A stretch of DNA of 41,635 nucleotides. It comes from JACCUZ01 sp038246575. Its GTDB lineage: Bacteria > Actinomycetota > Actinomycetes > JACCUZ01. Shown here one piece after another: positions 1 through 7,292 of this stretch. The translations under genes and the position numbers were made by a program. The notes beneath the pieces are model-generated. The model did no database searches. It was given only the letters and a program-made list of their open reading frames with translations, and was not told where the DNA came from. Position 1 is the stretch's first letter; every line of letters begins with the position of its first letter. Location of the stretch: contig JBBRVU010000014.1 of assembly GCA_038246575.1 (NCBI GenBank), forward strand, positions 1-41,635, in the 5' to 3' direction.

Positions 1-1
1 G

Positions 2-118
2 CGCCCGTTCGCGCCCAGTGCTGACGACCCGCTCGAAGCCGGCGACGAGCTGCTGTTCGTGGCAACTTCGGACATGGCGCACGCCCTCGAGGAGCTGCTC
101 GCCCCGCACGCCCGCTAG
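2..118 (+). CDS. trkA: TrkA potassium uptake regulator, C-terminal end (partial)
   Basis: The frame enters from the left edge and ends at TAG 116-118, giving the last 38 residues of a protein. The visible tail has the pattern of a TrkA-C (RCK_C) domain: an acidic turn (DDPLEAGDELLFVAT) followed by a short amphipathic helix that ends the protein. TrkA proteins are cytoplasmic subunits that bind nucleotide and gate Trk/Ktr potassium channels. The identification rests on this tail and on context: in M. tuberculosis ceoC/trkA stands directly beside the DUF3159, OB-fold, DUF3710 and dut genes, the same order as here. The start and the nucleotide-binding Rossmann domain lie outside the window. Confidence 0.75.
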   Translation, partial: RPFAPSADDPLEAGDELLFVATSDMAHALEELLAPHAR

Positions 119-169
119 GCGACGAGCGGCCGGGGTGGCGAACGTCTCGCCCCGCGTCAATCGGTCCGG

Positions 170-212
170 TTGGCGGAGCTGCGTGCCGGTAACCGTGTCG
201 GAGCTCCGCCAA
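170..212. repeat. 43-bp palindromic intergenic repeat, copy A
   Basis: This is an inverted repeat with perfect 11-bp outer arms (TTGGCGGAGCT and its complement) and a CGGTAACCG centre; the stretches between arm and centre pair imperfectly. It lies between the convergent ends of trkA and the DUF3159 gene. Related copies are at 13408-13450 and 22910-22952, with a half copy at 23723-23738. Placed after two converging genes it could act as a bidirectional terminator, but neither side has a T-tract. A protein-binding site or a mobile REP-like element is also possible. Confidence 0.75.
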
Positions 213-249
213 ATCGCGTACGAAGTTGCAGCGCCGGGTACGCGGTCGC

Positions 250-933
250 TCAGGTGACGTCGGGCGCGGTGAGGTCTTTCGACAGGTCGGGCTCCGGCGA
301 CGCGACCGGTGTGCGGCCACGGGCCAGCAGGTAGACCATCGCCGCGAGCGCGCCGACCTGCAGCGGCCAGCCGAGAGCGAGCTTGCTGACGCCCAGCCAG
401 CCCACCTCGCCGGCGAGGTAGAGCGGGTACTGCACCGCGACCCGCACCGCGCAGGGCAGCACGAGCAACCAGGTCAGCTTGCTGCACAGGCGGACCACCC
501 GGGGGTCGGTCCGCCACGACGTGAGATCGCCCGTGACCGAGCCGATGATCATGCCCATCAGCGGCCAGCGGACCAGGATCGAGACGGTCAGCACCACGGC
601 GTAGGCAGCGTTGTAGATGATGCCGGGCAGGAACACGTCCTCGGCCTTGCCCGATCGCGCCGCGAACACCGCCGCGATGCCGATGCCCACCAGGCTGTTG
701 ACGACGAACTGCACCGGCTGACGCTGGGCGATCCGGACCACCAGCAGGACCACCGCGAGCCCGACGCCGACGGTCAGCGCGAGCCGCAGCTGGTGGGTCG
801 GCAGGTACGTCACGGTGAAGCCGACTGTGGGCACCGCTCCCTCGAGCATGCCGCGCTTGCCCCCCAGGGCCTTCGCGAGCTGCGAGCGGACGACCTCTTC
901 GACGGTCAGGACGCCGACACCGGGGTCGCTCAC
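250..933 (-). CDS. DUF3159 integral membrane protein
   Basis: The product is about 227 aa and most of it is hydrophobic. Roughly five to six membrane segments are visible, among them stretches near residues 40-75 and 80-130, so it should sit in the cytoplasmic membrane. Sequence and position match the actinobacterial DUF3159 family, whose function is unknown. I chose the GTG at 931-933 because it overlaps the TGA of the upstream OB-fold gene (930-932) in a GTGA junction, which points to translational coupling. The family is regularly found between trkA and dut, so a link to ion transport or envelope function is tempting, but nothing in the sequence proves it. Confidence 0.8.
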   Translation of the reverse strand: MSDPGVGVLTVEEVVRSQLAKALGGKRGMLEGAVPTVGFTVTYLPTHQLRLALTVGVGLAVVLLVVRIAQRQPVQFVVNSLVGIGIAAVFAARSGKAEDVFLPGIIYNAAYAVVLTVSILVRWPLMGMIIGSVTGDLTSWRTDPRVVRLCSKLTWLLVLPCAVRVAVQYPLYLAGEVGWLGVSKLALGWPLQVGALAAMVYLLARGRTPVASPEPDLSKDLTAPDVT

Positions 934-1310
934 TCGGCCGCGGCCGGGCGCAGCTCGTAGCGCGGGTTGAAGATCACCGGATGGTTCCCGTCCCGGGTCA
1001 CCCGGCCGCAGGCTACGACGGCCCGCCCCGGCTCGATGCCGGCGATCTGGCGCCGGCCGAGCCACACCAACGAGATCGCCCCGCTGCCGTCGTAGAGCTC
1101 GGCGACCAGTGCCGGGACACCGGCGCGAGGGCGCAGGGTCACGGTGCGCAGGGTGCCCGCGACGCGCACCATCTCGCGGTCCGGAAGCTGGCCCACCGGG
1201 GTCGCACCGACCTGGACGCAGTCCTGCTGCAGCTCGATCGCCTCGTGCTCCTTCGCCGAGGTCGCCAACCTCGTCACCGCGCGGCGCACCACGCCGGAAG
1301 AGACACCCAT
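930..1310 (-). CDS. OB-fold nucleic-acid-binding domain protein
   Basis: This small soluble protein of about 126 aa has a beta-rich OB-fold core (TLRTVTLRPRAG, then AELYDGSGAISLVWLGR, then IEPGRAVVACGRV). It resembles the anticodon-binding/RecG-like OB domain that follows DUF3710 in many actinobacteria (the Rv2694c position). It probably binds nucleic acid, but its target is unknown. I preferred ATG 1308-1310; a TTG seven codons upstream (1329-1331) has a GGAG sequence 6 nt before it and cannot be excluded. The gene lies 66 nt after DUF3710 and its stop overlaps the DUF3159 start, so all are likely one transcript. Confidence 0.75.
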   Translation of the reverse strand: MGVSSGVVRRAVTRLATSAKEHEAIELQQDCVQVGATPVGQLPDREMVRVAGTLRTVTLRPRAGVPALVAELYDGSGAISLVWLGRRQIAGIEPGRAVVACGRVTRDGNHPVIFNPRYELRPAAAE

Positions 1311-1376
1311 GCCGTCAAGTATGCCCCGCAAGGAGCGCTCCCACAGCCGAGCGCGGCCGAAGCATCGCGGCGATGG

Positions 1377-2180
1377 TCAGCGGATCTCGGTGATCTCCGG
1401 ACCGCGCTCGAACGGGGACAGGTCGTCCGAGGACGTGGGGCCGGACCCGCCCGCATCGCCGTCCTCGTCCTCCGGGTCGACGTCCTCGCCGCCCACCGCC
1501 GGCAGGGCCAGCGGGATCGGGTCCCTGGGCGCCATCGCGGCATCACCGCGTACGACGACGATGTCGCGGAACAGGTCCATCAGGTCACCGTCGGCAGCCG
1601 GCTCGGTGGCCGGGCGGCCGGTGACGACGCCGCGCAGGAACCATCGCGGGCCGTCGACCCCGATGAAGCGCGCCGGCTGCACCGCGCTCGAACCGTCGGC
1701 GGACCGCACCGGCACCCGGGTCCGCAGCTCGGTCCCGAACGGTCCCTCGACCTCGTCGGCGGTGCCGCCCTGACCGGTGATGCCCGCGCGGATCTCGGTG
1801 CGAATCTCGGTCCAGATGCCCTCCGACCGCGGCGCGGCGAACGGCTGCACCTGCAATGCCCCCTCGCCAAGCACCAGGGTCACTGCCACGACCTCGCTGG
1901 TCGCTTGGTCGGCCTCGATGCGCACCTCGAGCTCCGGACGCCCGGGCAGCCACATCCCGCCTAGGTCGACCCGGCCACCAGCTGCGGGATCGTCGACCTC
2001 CGAGAGGTCCCACGGGCCGTGGTCACGAGCGCCGCCGACCGACCTGGTCGCCGAGCCGCGGACGTCGCTGTCGTCTACGCCCGCCGCCTCGTCATCGCCG
2101 TGACCCGCGGCGGCGCCGTCGAGCTGGTCGCCCTGCTGGTCCTGCTGCGCCGCGTCCTCGCGGCGCTTGCGTCGGAACAC
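1377..2180 (-). CDS. DUF3710 domain protein
   Basis: The product is about 267 aa. It opens with a basic FRRKRRED stretch, followed by a low-complexity Asp/Gln-rich linker to about residue 55. A folded domain follows (GPWDLSEVDDPAAGGRVDLG, then the central EGIWTEIRTEIRAGI and GPRWFLRGVV segments), then an acidic disordered tail. This is the layout of actinobacterial DUF3710 (Rv2696c-like), function unknown, usually next to dut. I selected GTG 2178-2180 because an AGGGGA ribosome-binding sequence sits about 8 nt upstream; another GTG nine codons earlier is possible. The gene follows dut by 51 nt. Confidence 0.8.
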   Translation of the reverse strand: MFRRKRREDAAQQDQQGDQLDGAAAGHGDDEAAGVDDSDVRGSATRSVGGARDHGPWDLSEVDDPAAGGRVDLGGMWLPGRPELEVRIEADQATSEVVAVTLVLGEGALQVQPFAAPRSEGIWTEIRTEIRAGITGQGGTADEVEGPFGTELRTRVPVRSADGSSAVQPARFIGVDGPRWFLRGVVTGRPATEPAADGDLMDLFRDIVVVRGDAAMAPRDPIPLALPAVGGEDVDPEDEDGDAGGSGPTSSDDLSPFERGPEITEIR

Positions 2181-2231
2181 CCTGATCCCCTGTCTCGTCT
2201 CGGCCACGCTGGTGGGGAGGCAATCCGCCCC

Positions 2232-2687
2232 TCAGGTGGCGTGGTACCCGCCCGTGGACCCGTACCCACCCTCGCCCCTCGCCGACCCCGGCAGCAACTC
2301 GACCTCATGGAAGCGGGCCCGCTCGACTCGCTGGATCACCAGCTGGGCGATCCGGTCGCCCCGGCGCAGCCGCACCGTGTCGTGCCGGTCGTGGTTGACC
2401 AGCAGCACCTTGATCTCCCCGCGGTAGCCCGCGTCGACCGTGCCGGGTGCGTTGACGATGCCGACCCCGAACCTGTGCGCCAGCCCCGACCGCGGGTGCA
2501 CGAACGCGGCATAGCCGTCGGGCAGGGCGATCGCGACACCGGTCGGCACCATCGCGCGCTCCCCCGGCGCCAGGACGACGTCCTCGGCAGCGACGAGGTC
2601 GGCGCCGGCGTCGCCGGGATGGGAGTACGCCGGCAGTGGCAGTTCCGGGTCAAGGCGCTGGATCAACACCTCGACGGGCGCCGTCAT
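2232..2687 (-). CDS. dut: Deoxyuridine 5'-triphosphate nucleotidohydrolase (dUTPase)
   Basis: This enzyme hydrolyses dUTP to dUMP and pyrophosphate, keeping uracil out of DNA and supplying dUMP for thymidylate synthesis. All five motifs of trimeric dUTPases are present in its 151 residues: DAGADL (26-31), PRSGLA (65-70), GTVDAGYRGE (82-91, with catalytic Asp85), RGDRIAQL (109-116) and the C-terminal P-loop-like GEGGYGSTG (138-146), which has Tyr where Phe is common. The ATG overlaps the TGA of the upstream DUF885 gene (2684-2687), so translation is probably coupled. Length and motif order are normal for the family. Confidence 0.95.
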   Translation of the reverse strand: MTAPVEVLIQRLDPELPLPAYSHPGDAGADLVAAEDVVLAPGERAMVPTGVAIALPDGYAAFVHPRSGLAHRFGVGIVNAPGTVDAGYRGEIKVLLVNHDRHDTVRLRRGDRIAQLVIQRVERARFHEVELLPGSARGEGGYGSTGGYHAT

Positions 2688-4351
2688 GACGCCCCCACCG
2701 GTGCGCCGAAGAGCACGTCCTCGACCAGCCCGATCGGCAGCCGGCCCGACCCCGCCGCGACGTCGTGGAAGTCCCGCAGCGTCCCGCGTTCCTCACGTTC
2801 CCAGCGGGCGCGCATCCGGTCGATCTCCAGCGCGCCGGTCAGGTACGACGCGGCCTGCGTCGGCATTGCGCAGTAGCGCAACACCTCGGCCTGGGCGGTG
2901 TCGCGCGACAGCGAGGTCCTCGTCGCCATGTGCTCCACCGCCTCGTCGATGCTCATCTCGCCCAGGTGCAGCGAGGTGTCCACCACGATGCGCGCAGCCC
3001 GGAAGAGCCGGTAGTCGCGCTGGCAGAGCTCCTGCTCCGGCGTGCGGAAGAAGCCCTTCTCGCGCAACAGGTCCTCGGTGTACAGGCCCCAGCCCTCCAC
3101 GAAGTACGCCGAGCCGAACACGAAGCGCAGCGGCCGGGTCGCACCGCTGGCGGCGTTGGCGGCCAGCCACGCCAGGTGCCAGTGGTGGCCGGGATAGGCC
3201 TCGTGCACCGCGATCGACCATGCGCCGTGGCGGTTGTTGGTCGCCAGCCGGGCCTGCACCTGCTCCGGAGTTGCGTCGTCCGGCGGATACGGCACGAAGA
3301 AGTGACCCGGTCTGGCGGCGCCGTCCGGGCTCGGCGCAAAGGGCGGCGGCTGCATGTAGTGCGCCACCGCGAGCATCGCGCGGGTGAACGGCGCCGACGG
3401 TGTGACGACGCAGTGCTCCCCCGGCGGCATCGTGACCAGCTCGTGCTCGACGCAGAACTCGCGGGCAGCCGCGGTCGCCTCGGTGTAGAGGGCCAACATC
3501 TCGCCCGGCGTCTCCGGGTGGTCGTCGTTGAAGCCACGCAGGACAGACAGGAAGTCATCGGTGCCCCGCATGGCCCGGGTGCGTTCGGCCATGTCCGCGG
3601 CAAGCTCGTCGTACGCCCGCTGACCCTTGTCGCGGAGCTCGCGGGTGCCGTACGACAGGCCCTCCGCCTGTCGCAGCAGCGCGTCGTAGCGCTCCTCGCC
3701 GATCGCCCACTCTCCCGTGGCGGCGTCGATCATCGCCTCGACATGCGCACCGAACCGGTCGAACGCCTCGGCTGCGCCCGCCCCGGCAGCCGCGACCGGG
3801 GCACCGTCGCCAGGGTCAGCGAAGTCGGAGGCGAGGGAGCGCGCGTACGCCGCGCCGGCCCGGATCTGGCCGAGCGACCTGCGCAGCAGCGCCGGGTGAG
3901 CGAGACCAGCGTCGAGGTTCGCCATCCCCTGCTCCAGCAGGGCAGGGGTGGCCACCAGTCGCGCAGCGACGGCCGTCGCCAGCTCGGCCTCGGGCCGCAA
4001 CCGGTTGAGCAGCAGGGTGAAGACACCGGTCAGTGCCATTCCGGCGTAGAGGTCGGGGCTGCGCCGCCAGGCCGCCCAGTCGCGCATCACCGACCGGCCA
4101 CGCAGCACCATCAGCGCGAGGTCTCGGTCGATCCGTTCGTCGTCGCGCAGCTCGGCGTCGGTGACGGCCGACAGCCGCTCGATCCAGCGGTCCTCGGTGC
4201 GCTCCTGGGCGGCGATCGCCTCCGCGGAGAGGTCCGGGAGCGCGCTGTCGTGCTCGATCACGCCGAGCGCGCTGCCCAGGACGGGGCTGGCCCGGAGCTC
4301 GTCGGCAATGAGCTCGCCGACGAGGGCGTCGAAGGGAGTGGGGGTGGACAT
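2684..4351 (-). CDS. DUF885 family metallopeptidase-like protein
   Basis: The product is 555 aa, mostly alpha-helical, with no signal peptide. Near residue 383 it carries HEAYPGHH, the HExxxGHH type of zinc-binding motif typical of DUF885 proteins, which are distantly related to thermolysin-like peptidases; a conserved FVEGWGLYTEDLL segment follows. It is probably a cytoplasmic zinc-dependent hydrolase or peptidase, but no substrate can be deduced. The ATG at 4349-4351 lies 7 nt after a TACCGT -10 element, suggesting a leaderless transcript. The stop overlaps the dut start, so it heads a five-gene leftward operon. M. tuberculosis has no such gene at this position, so it looks like a lineage insertion. 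Confidence 0.85.
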   Translation of the reverse strand: MSTPTPFDALVGELIADELRASPVLGSALGVIEHDSALPDLSAEAIAAQERTEDRWIERLSAVTDAELRDDERIDRDLALMVLRGRSVMRDWAAWRRSPDLYAGMALTGVFTLLLNRLRPEAELATAVAARLVATPALLEQGMANLDAGLAHPALLRRSLGQIRAGAAYARSLASDFADPGDGAPVAAAGAGAAEAFDRFGAHVEAMIDAATGEWAIGEERYDALLRQAEGLSYGTRELRDKGQRAYDELAADMAERTRAMRGTDDFLSVLRGFNDDHPETPGEMLALYTEATAAAREFCVEHELVTMPPGEHCVVTPSAPFTRAMLAVAHYMQPPPFAPSPDGAARPGHFFVPYPPDDATPEQVQARLATNNRHGAWSIAVHEAYPGHHWHLAWLAANAASGATRPLRFVFGSAYFVEGWGLYTEDLLREKGFFRTPEQELCQRDYRLFRAARIVVDTSLHLGEMSIDEAVEHMATRTSLSRDTAQAEVLRYCAMPTQAASYLTGALEIDRMRARWEREERGTLRDFHDVAAGSGRLPIGLVEDVLFGAPVGAS

Positions 4352-4358
4352 CTGCGGC

Positions 4359-4364
4359 ACGGTA
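4359..4364 (-). promoter_or_regulatory. Leaderless-type -10 element for the DUF885-dut operon
   Basis: Read on the minus strand this is TACCGT, matching the actinobacterial TANNNT -10 consensus. The last base is 7 nt before the ATG at 4351, the spacing at which transcription would start on the start codon. No clear -35 is visible. Confidence 0.5.
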
Positions 4365-4406
4365 GCCGACCAGGGCGCCACCTCCGGCGCATGGCAAGGT
4401 GAACGG

Positions 4407-4883
4407 GTGGAGGGCGCAACCGGCACAGGAGCGACGTACGTCGAGAGGCTGACGCCGTCACCCGGGATCTGGGCCGGCGCCTGGGCGTTCTCGCTGGCCA
4501 TCGGCCTGATCGTCTTCGCAGCGTTCGGGCCGGTGCTGGCCGTGGCTGCGGTGCTCATCCCCGGTGCGGCTCTCACGGTTCTGCTCAGCCGCTCCGCCAC
4601 CGAGATCACGGTGGCCGACGGGGTGCTGACCGTGGGTCGGGCCCACATCCCGGTGACCGCACTTGGCCCGGCGCGGGCCCTGGACGCCGAGGCGTCGCGC
4701 CTCGTCCGCGGGCCGGAGTCCGACCCCGCGGGGTTCCACGTCATCCGCGGCTGGTTGCCGACCGGGGTCCGGGCCGAGGTCGTGGACGCCGGCGACCCGA
4801 CGCCGTACTGGTTCGTGGCGAGCCGGCACCCGCAGGAGCTGGCCACCGCCATCGAGGCGGCCCGCTCAGCCGCCGGTCGGTGA
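4407..4883 (+). CDS. DUF3093 membrane protein
   Basis: The product is about 158 aa. A short N-terminus (YVERLTPSPGIW) is followed by two adjacent hydrophobic segments, about residues 20-58, and then a soluble domain rich in beta strands (ATEITVADGVLTVGRAHIPV). This matches actinobacterial DUF3093, found beside dut in mycobacteria (Rv2698). It is probably anchored in the membrane with its C-terminal domain in the cytoplasm; function unknown. I chose GTG 4407-4409, which has AAGG 7 nt upstream. It is divergent from DUF885 with only 55 nt between the starts, and its last 18 nt overlap tail-to-tail with the next gene. Confidence 0.8.
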   Translation: MEGATGTGATYVERLTPSPGIWAGAWAFSLAIGLIVFAAFGPVLAVAAVLIPGAALTVLLSRSATEITVADGVLTVGRAHIPVTALGPARALDAEASRLVRGPESDPAGFHVIRGWLPTGVRAEVVDAGDPTPYWFVASRHPQELATAIEAARSAAGR

Positions 4884-5651
4884 GCCGGATCGCTCGCGCT
4901 GGAGCCGGCGCAGGTCGTCCCTGACCTGCTCGCCGAGGCGGCGGGTCTCGCGATGGTTGACCAGGCTGCCGGCGACCGCACCGGACATCAGCGGGCCGAG
5001 CGTCGAGAGGTTACGACCGGCGCGGCGCACCAATCGTTTGCGCAGCGAGCGCTTGGCCGTCTGGGTCAGCGACAGCTTCATCGACCCGGGGTGACGCGGG
5101 TCGATGCCGCGACGTTCTGTCCAGGCCATCAGGTAGGCCTGCATCCGTGGCCGAGTCGGTCCGGGCACCCGGGCTCCGTAGATCTCGTGCAGCTCGGCGA
5201 TCAGCTTCACCTCGACGGTGGCGACGAGAAGGGTCTCGGCCGCGAGCTGCACGGGGGCGGAGAGGAGCGTGGGAGGTGCGGTGAACTCGACAGCAGCGAG
5301 GGCGCCTCCGGCAGCGCCGACAGCACCGGTCGCCTTCGCGGCCCCGGAGATCAGGGCCTGGGCGAGGTCGTCGGGGTTCAGGGTCGGGTGCTGGGCGCGC
5401 ATCGTGGCCAGGTCGCGGACCTTGATCCGCGGGGCGATGTCGACGAAGACGTCGGCCAGCCAGCCACCGCCGAGCACCGACGCCCGCCCGGCAAGCCGGG
5501 CTGACCCGACCAGGGCACCAGACAGCCGGCCCAGGTCCTGGCGCCGGGTGCGACCGGAGACGTCGACGTCAGCGCCGCCGGTCATCCGGGCCACCAGAGC
5601 ACCGACCGAGCCGTCTGCCTCGTCGTCCGGTCTGTCCGGCTTGTCAGTCAC
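4866..5651 (-). CDS. Uncharacterised alpha-helical protein, weakly EcsC-like
   Basis: The product is about 261 aa. Residues 1-20 are acidic, residues 60-150 hold Ala/Leu-rich helices with a central hydrophobic stretch, and the end is Arg-rich. The segment LAAETLLVATVEVKLIAELH resembles EcsC-like helical proteins, but the match is by eye and weak, so I assign no function. I chose GTG 5649-5651, the first plausible start after the end of DUF4193. Its ribosome-binding site is poor, and it may be translated by coupling from DUF4193, which ends 19 nt upstream. It overlaps the DUF3093 end by 18 nt on the opposite strand. Confidence 0.65.
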   Translation of the reverse strand: MTDKPDRPDDEADGSVGALVARMTGGADVDVSGRTRRQDLGRLSGALVGSARLAGRASVLGGGWLADVFVDIAPRIKVRDLATMRAQHPTLNPDDLAQALISGAAKATGAVGAAGGALAAVEFTAPPTLLSAPVQLAAETLLVATVEVKLIAELHEIYGARVPGPTRPRMQAYLMAWTERRGIDPRHPGSMKLSLTQTAKRSLRKRLVRRAGRNLSTLGPLMSGAVAGSLVNHRETRRLGEQVRDDLRRLQRERSGSPTGG

Positions 5652-5670
5652 CTCTGCAGGGTGCCCCGCC

Positions 5671-5970
5671 TCAGGCGGCGCACTCCTTGCAGATGAGCTG
5701 CTTGCCGTCCTCCTTGGCCAGCTGGCTCCGGTGGTGGACCAGGAAGCAGCGGGAACAGGTGAACTCATCGGCCTGGCGCGGGAGCACCCGGACGGAAAGC
5801 TCCTCGTTGGACAGGTCGGCCCCGGGGAGCTCCAGGGACTCGGCCAGCTCGGTCTCGTCGACATCGACGCTGCTGGCCGCCTTGTCCTGGCGGCGTGCCT
5901 TGAGCTCCTCGAGGCTGTCCTCGGACAGCTCGTCATCAGTCTTGCGGGGCGAGTCGTAGTCGGTCGCCAT
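5671..5970 (-). CDS. DUF4193 zinc-ribbon protein
   Basis: This is a 99-aa acidic protein. The first half is probably disordered, with many Asp/Glu around residues 10-60. A C-terminal zinc ribbon is formed by two CxxC knuckles, C72-C75 and C94-C97. Length, layout and neighbourhood match the actinobacterial DUF4193 family (Rv2699c), a conserved small protein of unknown function. The ATG is preceded by AAGGGG at a rather long 11-nt spacing. It probably forms a two-gene transcript with the protein encoded just downstream. About 345 nt of non-coding DNA upstream leaves room for a long leader. Confidence 0.85.
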   Translation of the reverse strand: MATDYDSPRKTDDELSEDSLEELKARRQDKAASSVDVDETELAESLELPGADLSNEELSVRVLPRQADEFTCSRCFLVHHRSQLAKEDGKQLICKECAA

Positions 5971-6315
5971 GGTCGTCGATACCCCTTCGCCGCCCTGTAG
6001 GCGGCTGGTTGTCTGCCAGCGGTGCGGGGCGTGTAACGCTCCAACGTCCCCGTTTGTGCCCGCCTGCCGGACAACTTCATGGATTGGCTCCCCAGAGGGG
6101 GCCGTCAGCGGCGGAGCGGGCGGAGCGTACCCCACATTCGGCCCAGTTCCGAGCCGCCGTCCACCGTCACAGGCCGTTCACCGGATCGTCATGACGACAC
6201 GCTGGCGCGGTGACGGTGACCTCTGTCACGATCTCGCTGGTTTCCGAGCTGTCCCACGCGGGTGACATCCGGCTCACGTCGTGACGACGTGACGGCCGGT
6301 GAGAGGCTGGTCGGC
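5971..6315. other. 345-nt divergent intergenic region
   Basis: This stretch lies between the divergent DUF4193 and 51-aa genes. I see no convincing ORF; an ATG at 6191 opens only 24 codons with no homology. In mycobacteria this position holds a secreted-protein gene (Rv2700), which is missing here. The one clear signal is a Crp-like inverted repeat at 6216-6229. Confidence 0.5.
6216..6229. promoter_or_regulatory. Crp/Fnr-type operator candidate
   Basis: The sequence reads GTGA-N6-TCAC, the core of the Crp-family binding site, and one further base pairs on each inner side (GTGAC-N4-GTCAC). It lies about 87 nt upstream of the ATG at 6316. One site found by eye is weak evidence. Confidence 0.3.
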
Positions 6316-6471
6316 ATGAGCGAGTTCCAGCAGGAGATCCAGGCCCGGGTGGAGTCCGCCCGGCGTTCCCTCGCAGAGGCCCGTCTGGAGGGCGATGATT
6401 ACCTCGCCCAGATCCGCATCGGCGAGCTCGAGTCGCTCGAACGGCTCGTCGTCGAGCACCAGGTCGCCTAG
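6316..6471 (+). CDS. Small hypothetical helical protein (51 aa)
   Basis: The protein reads as one long amphipathic helix rich in Glu, Arg and Leu (QARVESARRSLAEARLEGDD, then GELESLERLVVEHQ), so it may form a coiled coil. The ATG is preceded by GAGAGG at normal spacing. Its TAG stop shares four bases (CTAG, 6468-6471) with the stop of suhB on the other strand. I do not recognise a named family. A suitable start, a ribosome-binding site and an intact frame that fills the gap up to suhB support its being real. Confidence 0.6.
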   Translation: MSEFQQEIQARVESARRSLAEARLEGDDYLAQIRIGELESLERLVVEHQVA

Positions 6472-7274
6472 GTCACGACCTCGTCGGCCCCCAGGGCGGT
6501 CAGCAGCTCGACGAGCGGCTCGAAGAGCCCCGGCGGCGCCGCCACCACCAGCGCCTCGCTCGCCGGCCGTCCGGCCAGCCCGCCCACCGTCGCCCCCGCC
6601 TCGGCCGCGATCAGTCCGCCGGCGGCGAGGTCCCACGGCTTGAGCCCCTGCTCGTAGTAAGCGTCAAGCCGCCCGCAGGCCAGGGCGCAGAGGTCGATGG
6701 ATGCGGCGCCCATCCGCCGCACGTCGCGCACCCGGGGCAGGACGTGGAGCAGCACCTCGGCCTGCCGTGCCCGTCGGGCCACCGAGTAGCCGAAGCCCGT
6801 CGCCACCATGGCCATGGACAGCTCCGGCGCCGCGTTCACCCGGATCGCTCGCCCGTCCAGGAAGGCGCCCTGCCCGCGTACGGCCGTGAAGGTCTCACCG
6901 CTCACCGGGTTCACCACGACGCCGGCGACCACCTCCCCGTCGACCCGCGCAGCGATGCTGACGCCGTACGCCGGGATCTCGTAGAGGTAGTTCACGGTCC
7001 CGTCGATCGGGTCGATGACCCAGGTCACGCCGCTCGTGCCGTCCTTGGCCGCACCCTCCTCGCCGAGGAAGCCGTCGTCGGGCCGGGCCGCCGTGATGAG
7101 CTCGACCAGCAGCGACTCGGCGCGCTGGTCCATGACCGTGACGATGTCGGTGACGCTGGACTTCGTCTCAGCCACCCCGAGCGGGCCGGGCGGTCGCTCG
7201 TCGACCACCAGCCGGGCTGCGGCGCGGGCCGCGTCGACGGCGATGGCGAGCAGGTCTGTGGGATCGGTGGTCAC
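6468..7274 (-). CDS. suhB: Inositol monophosphatase family protein
   Basis: This is a Mg-dependent sugar-phosphate phosphatase of the inositol monophosphatase/FIG superfamily, 268 aa, cytoplasmic. In actinobacteria the family supplies myo-inositol for phosphatidylinositol and mycothiol. The metal-binding motifs are complete: GEEG (71-74), DPIDGT (88-93) and WDLAAG (214-219). The start is GTG 7272-7274, 18 nt after the ferrochelatase gene, so the two are probably co-transcribed. The location near dut matches M. tuberculosis suhB (Rv2701c). The exact substrate (inositol phosphate, histidinol phosphate or fructose bisphosphate) cannot be settled from sequence. Confidence 0.9.
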   Translation of the reverse strand: MTTDPTDLLAIAVDAARAAARLVVDERPPGPLGVAETKSSVTDIVTVMDQRAESLLVELITAARPDDGFLGEEGAAKDGTSGVTWVIDPIDGTVNYLYEIPAYGVSIAARVDGEVVAGVVVNPVSGETFTAVRGQGAFLDGRAIRVNAAPELSMAMVATGFGYSVARRARQAEVLLHVLPRVRDVRRMGAASIDLCALACGRLDAYYEQGLKPWDLAAGGLIAAEAGATVGGLAGRPASEALVVAAPPGLFEPLVELLTALGADEVVT

Positions 7275-7292
7275 GGCAGCAAGTCTGCCGGG

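Noticed and set aside
2765..4402. A 545-codon plus-strand frame antisense to the DUF885 gene.
   Set aside because: Composition is that of a shadow frame (Arg/His/Val-rich), while the opposite strand carries HExxxGHH and a coupled operon.
6191..6265. A 24-codon ORF in the DUF4193 upstream region.
   Set aside because: No ribosome-binding site, no promoter at leaderless spacing, and it covers the Crp-like site.
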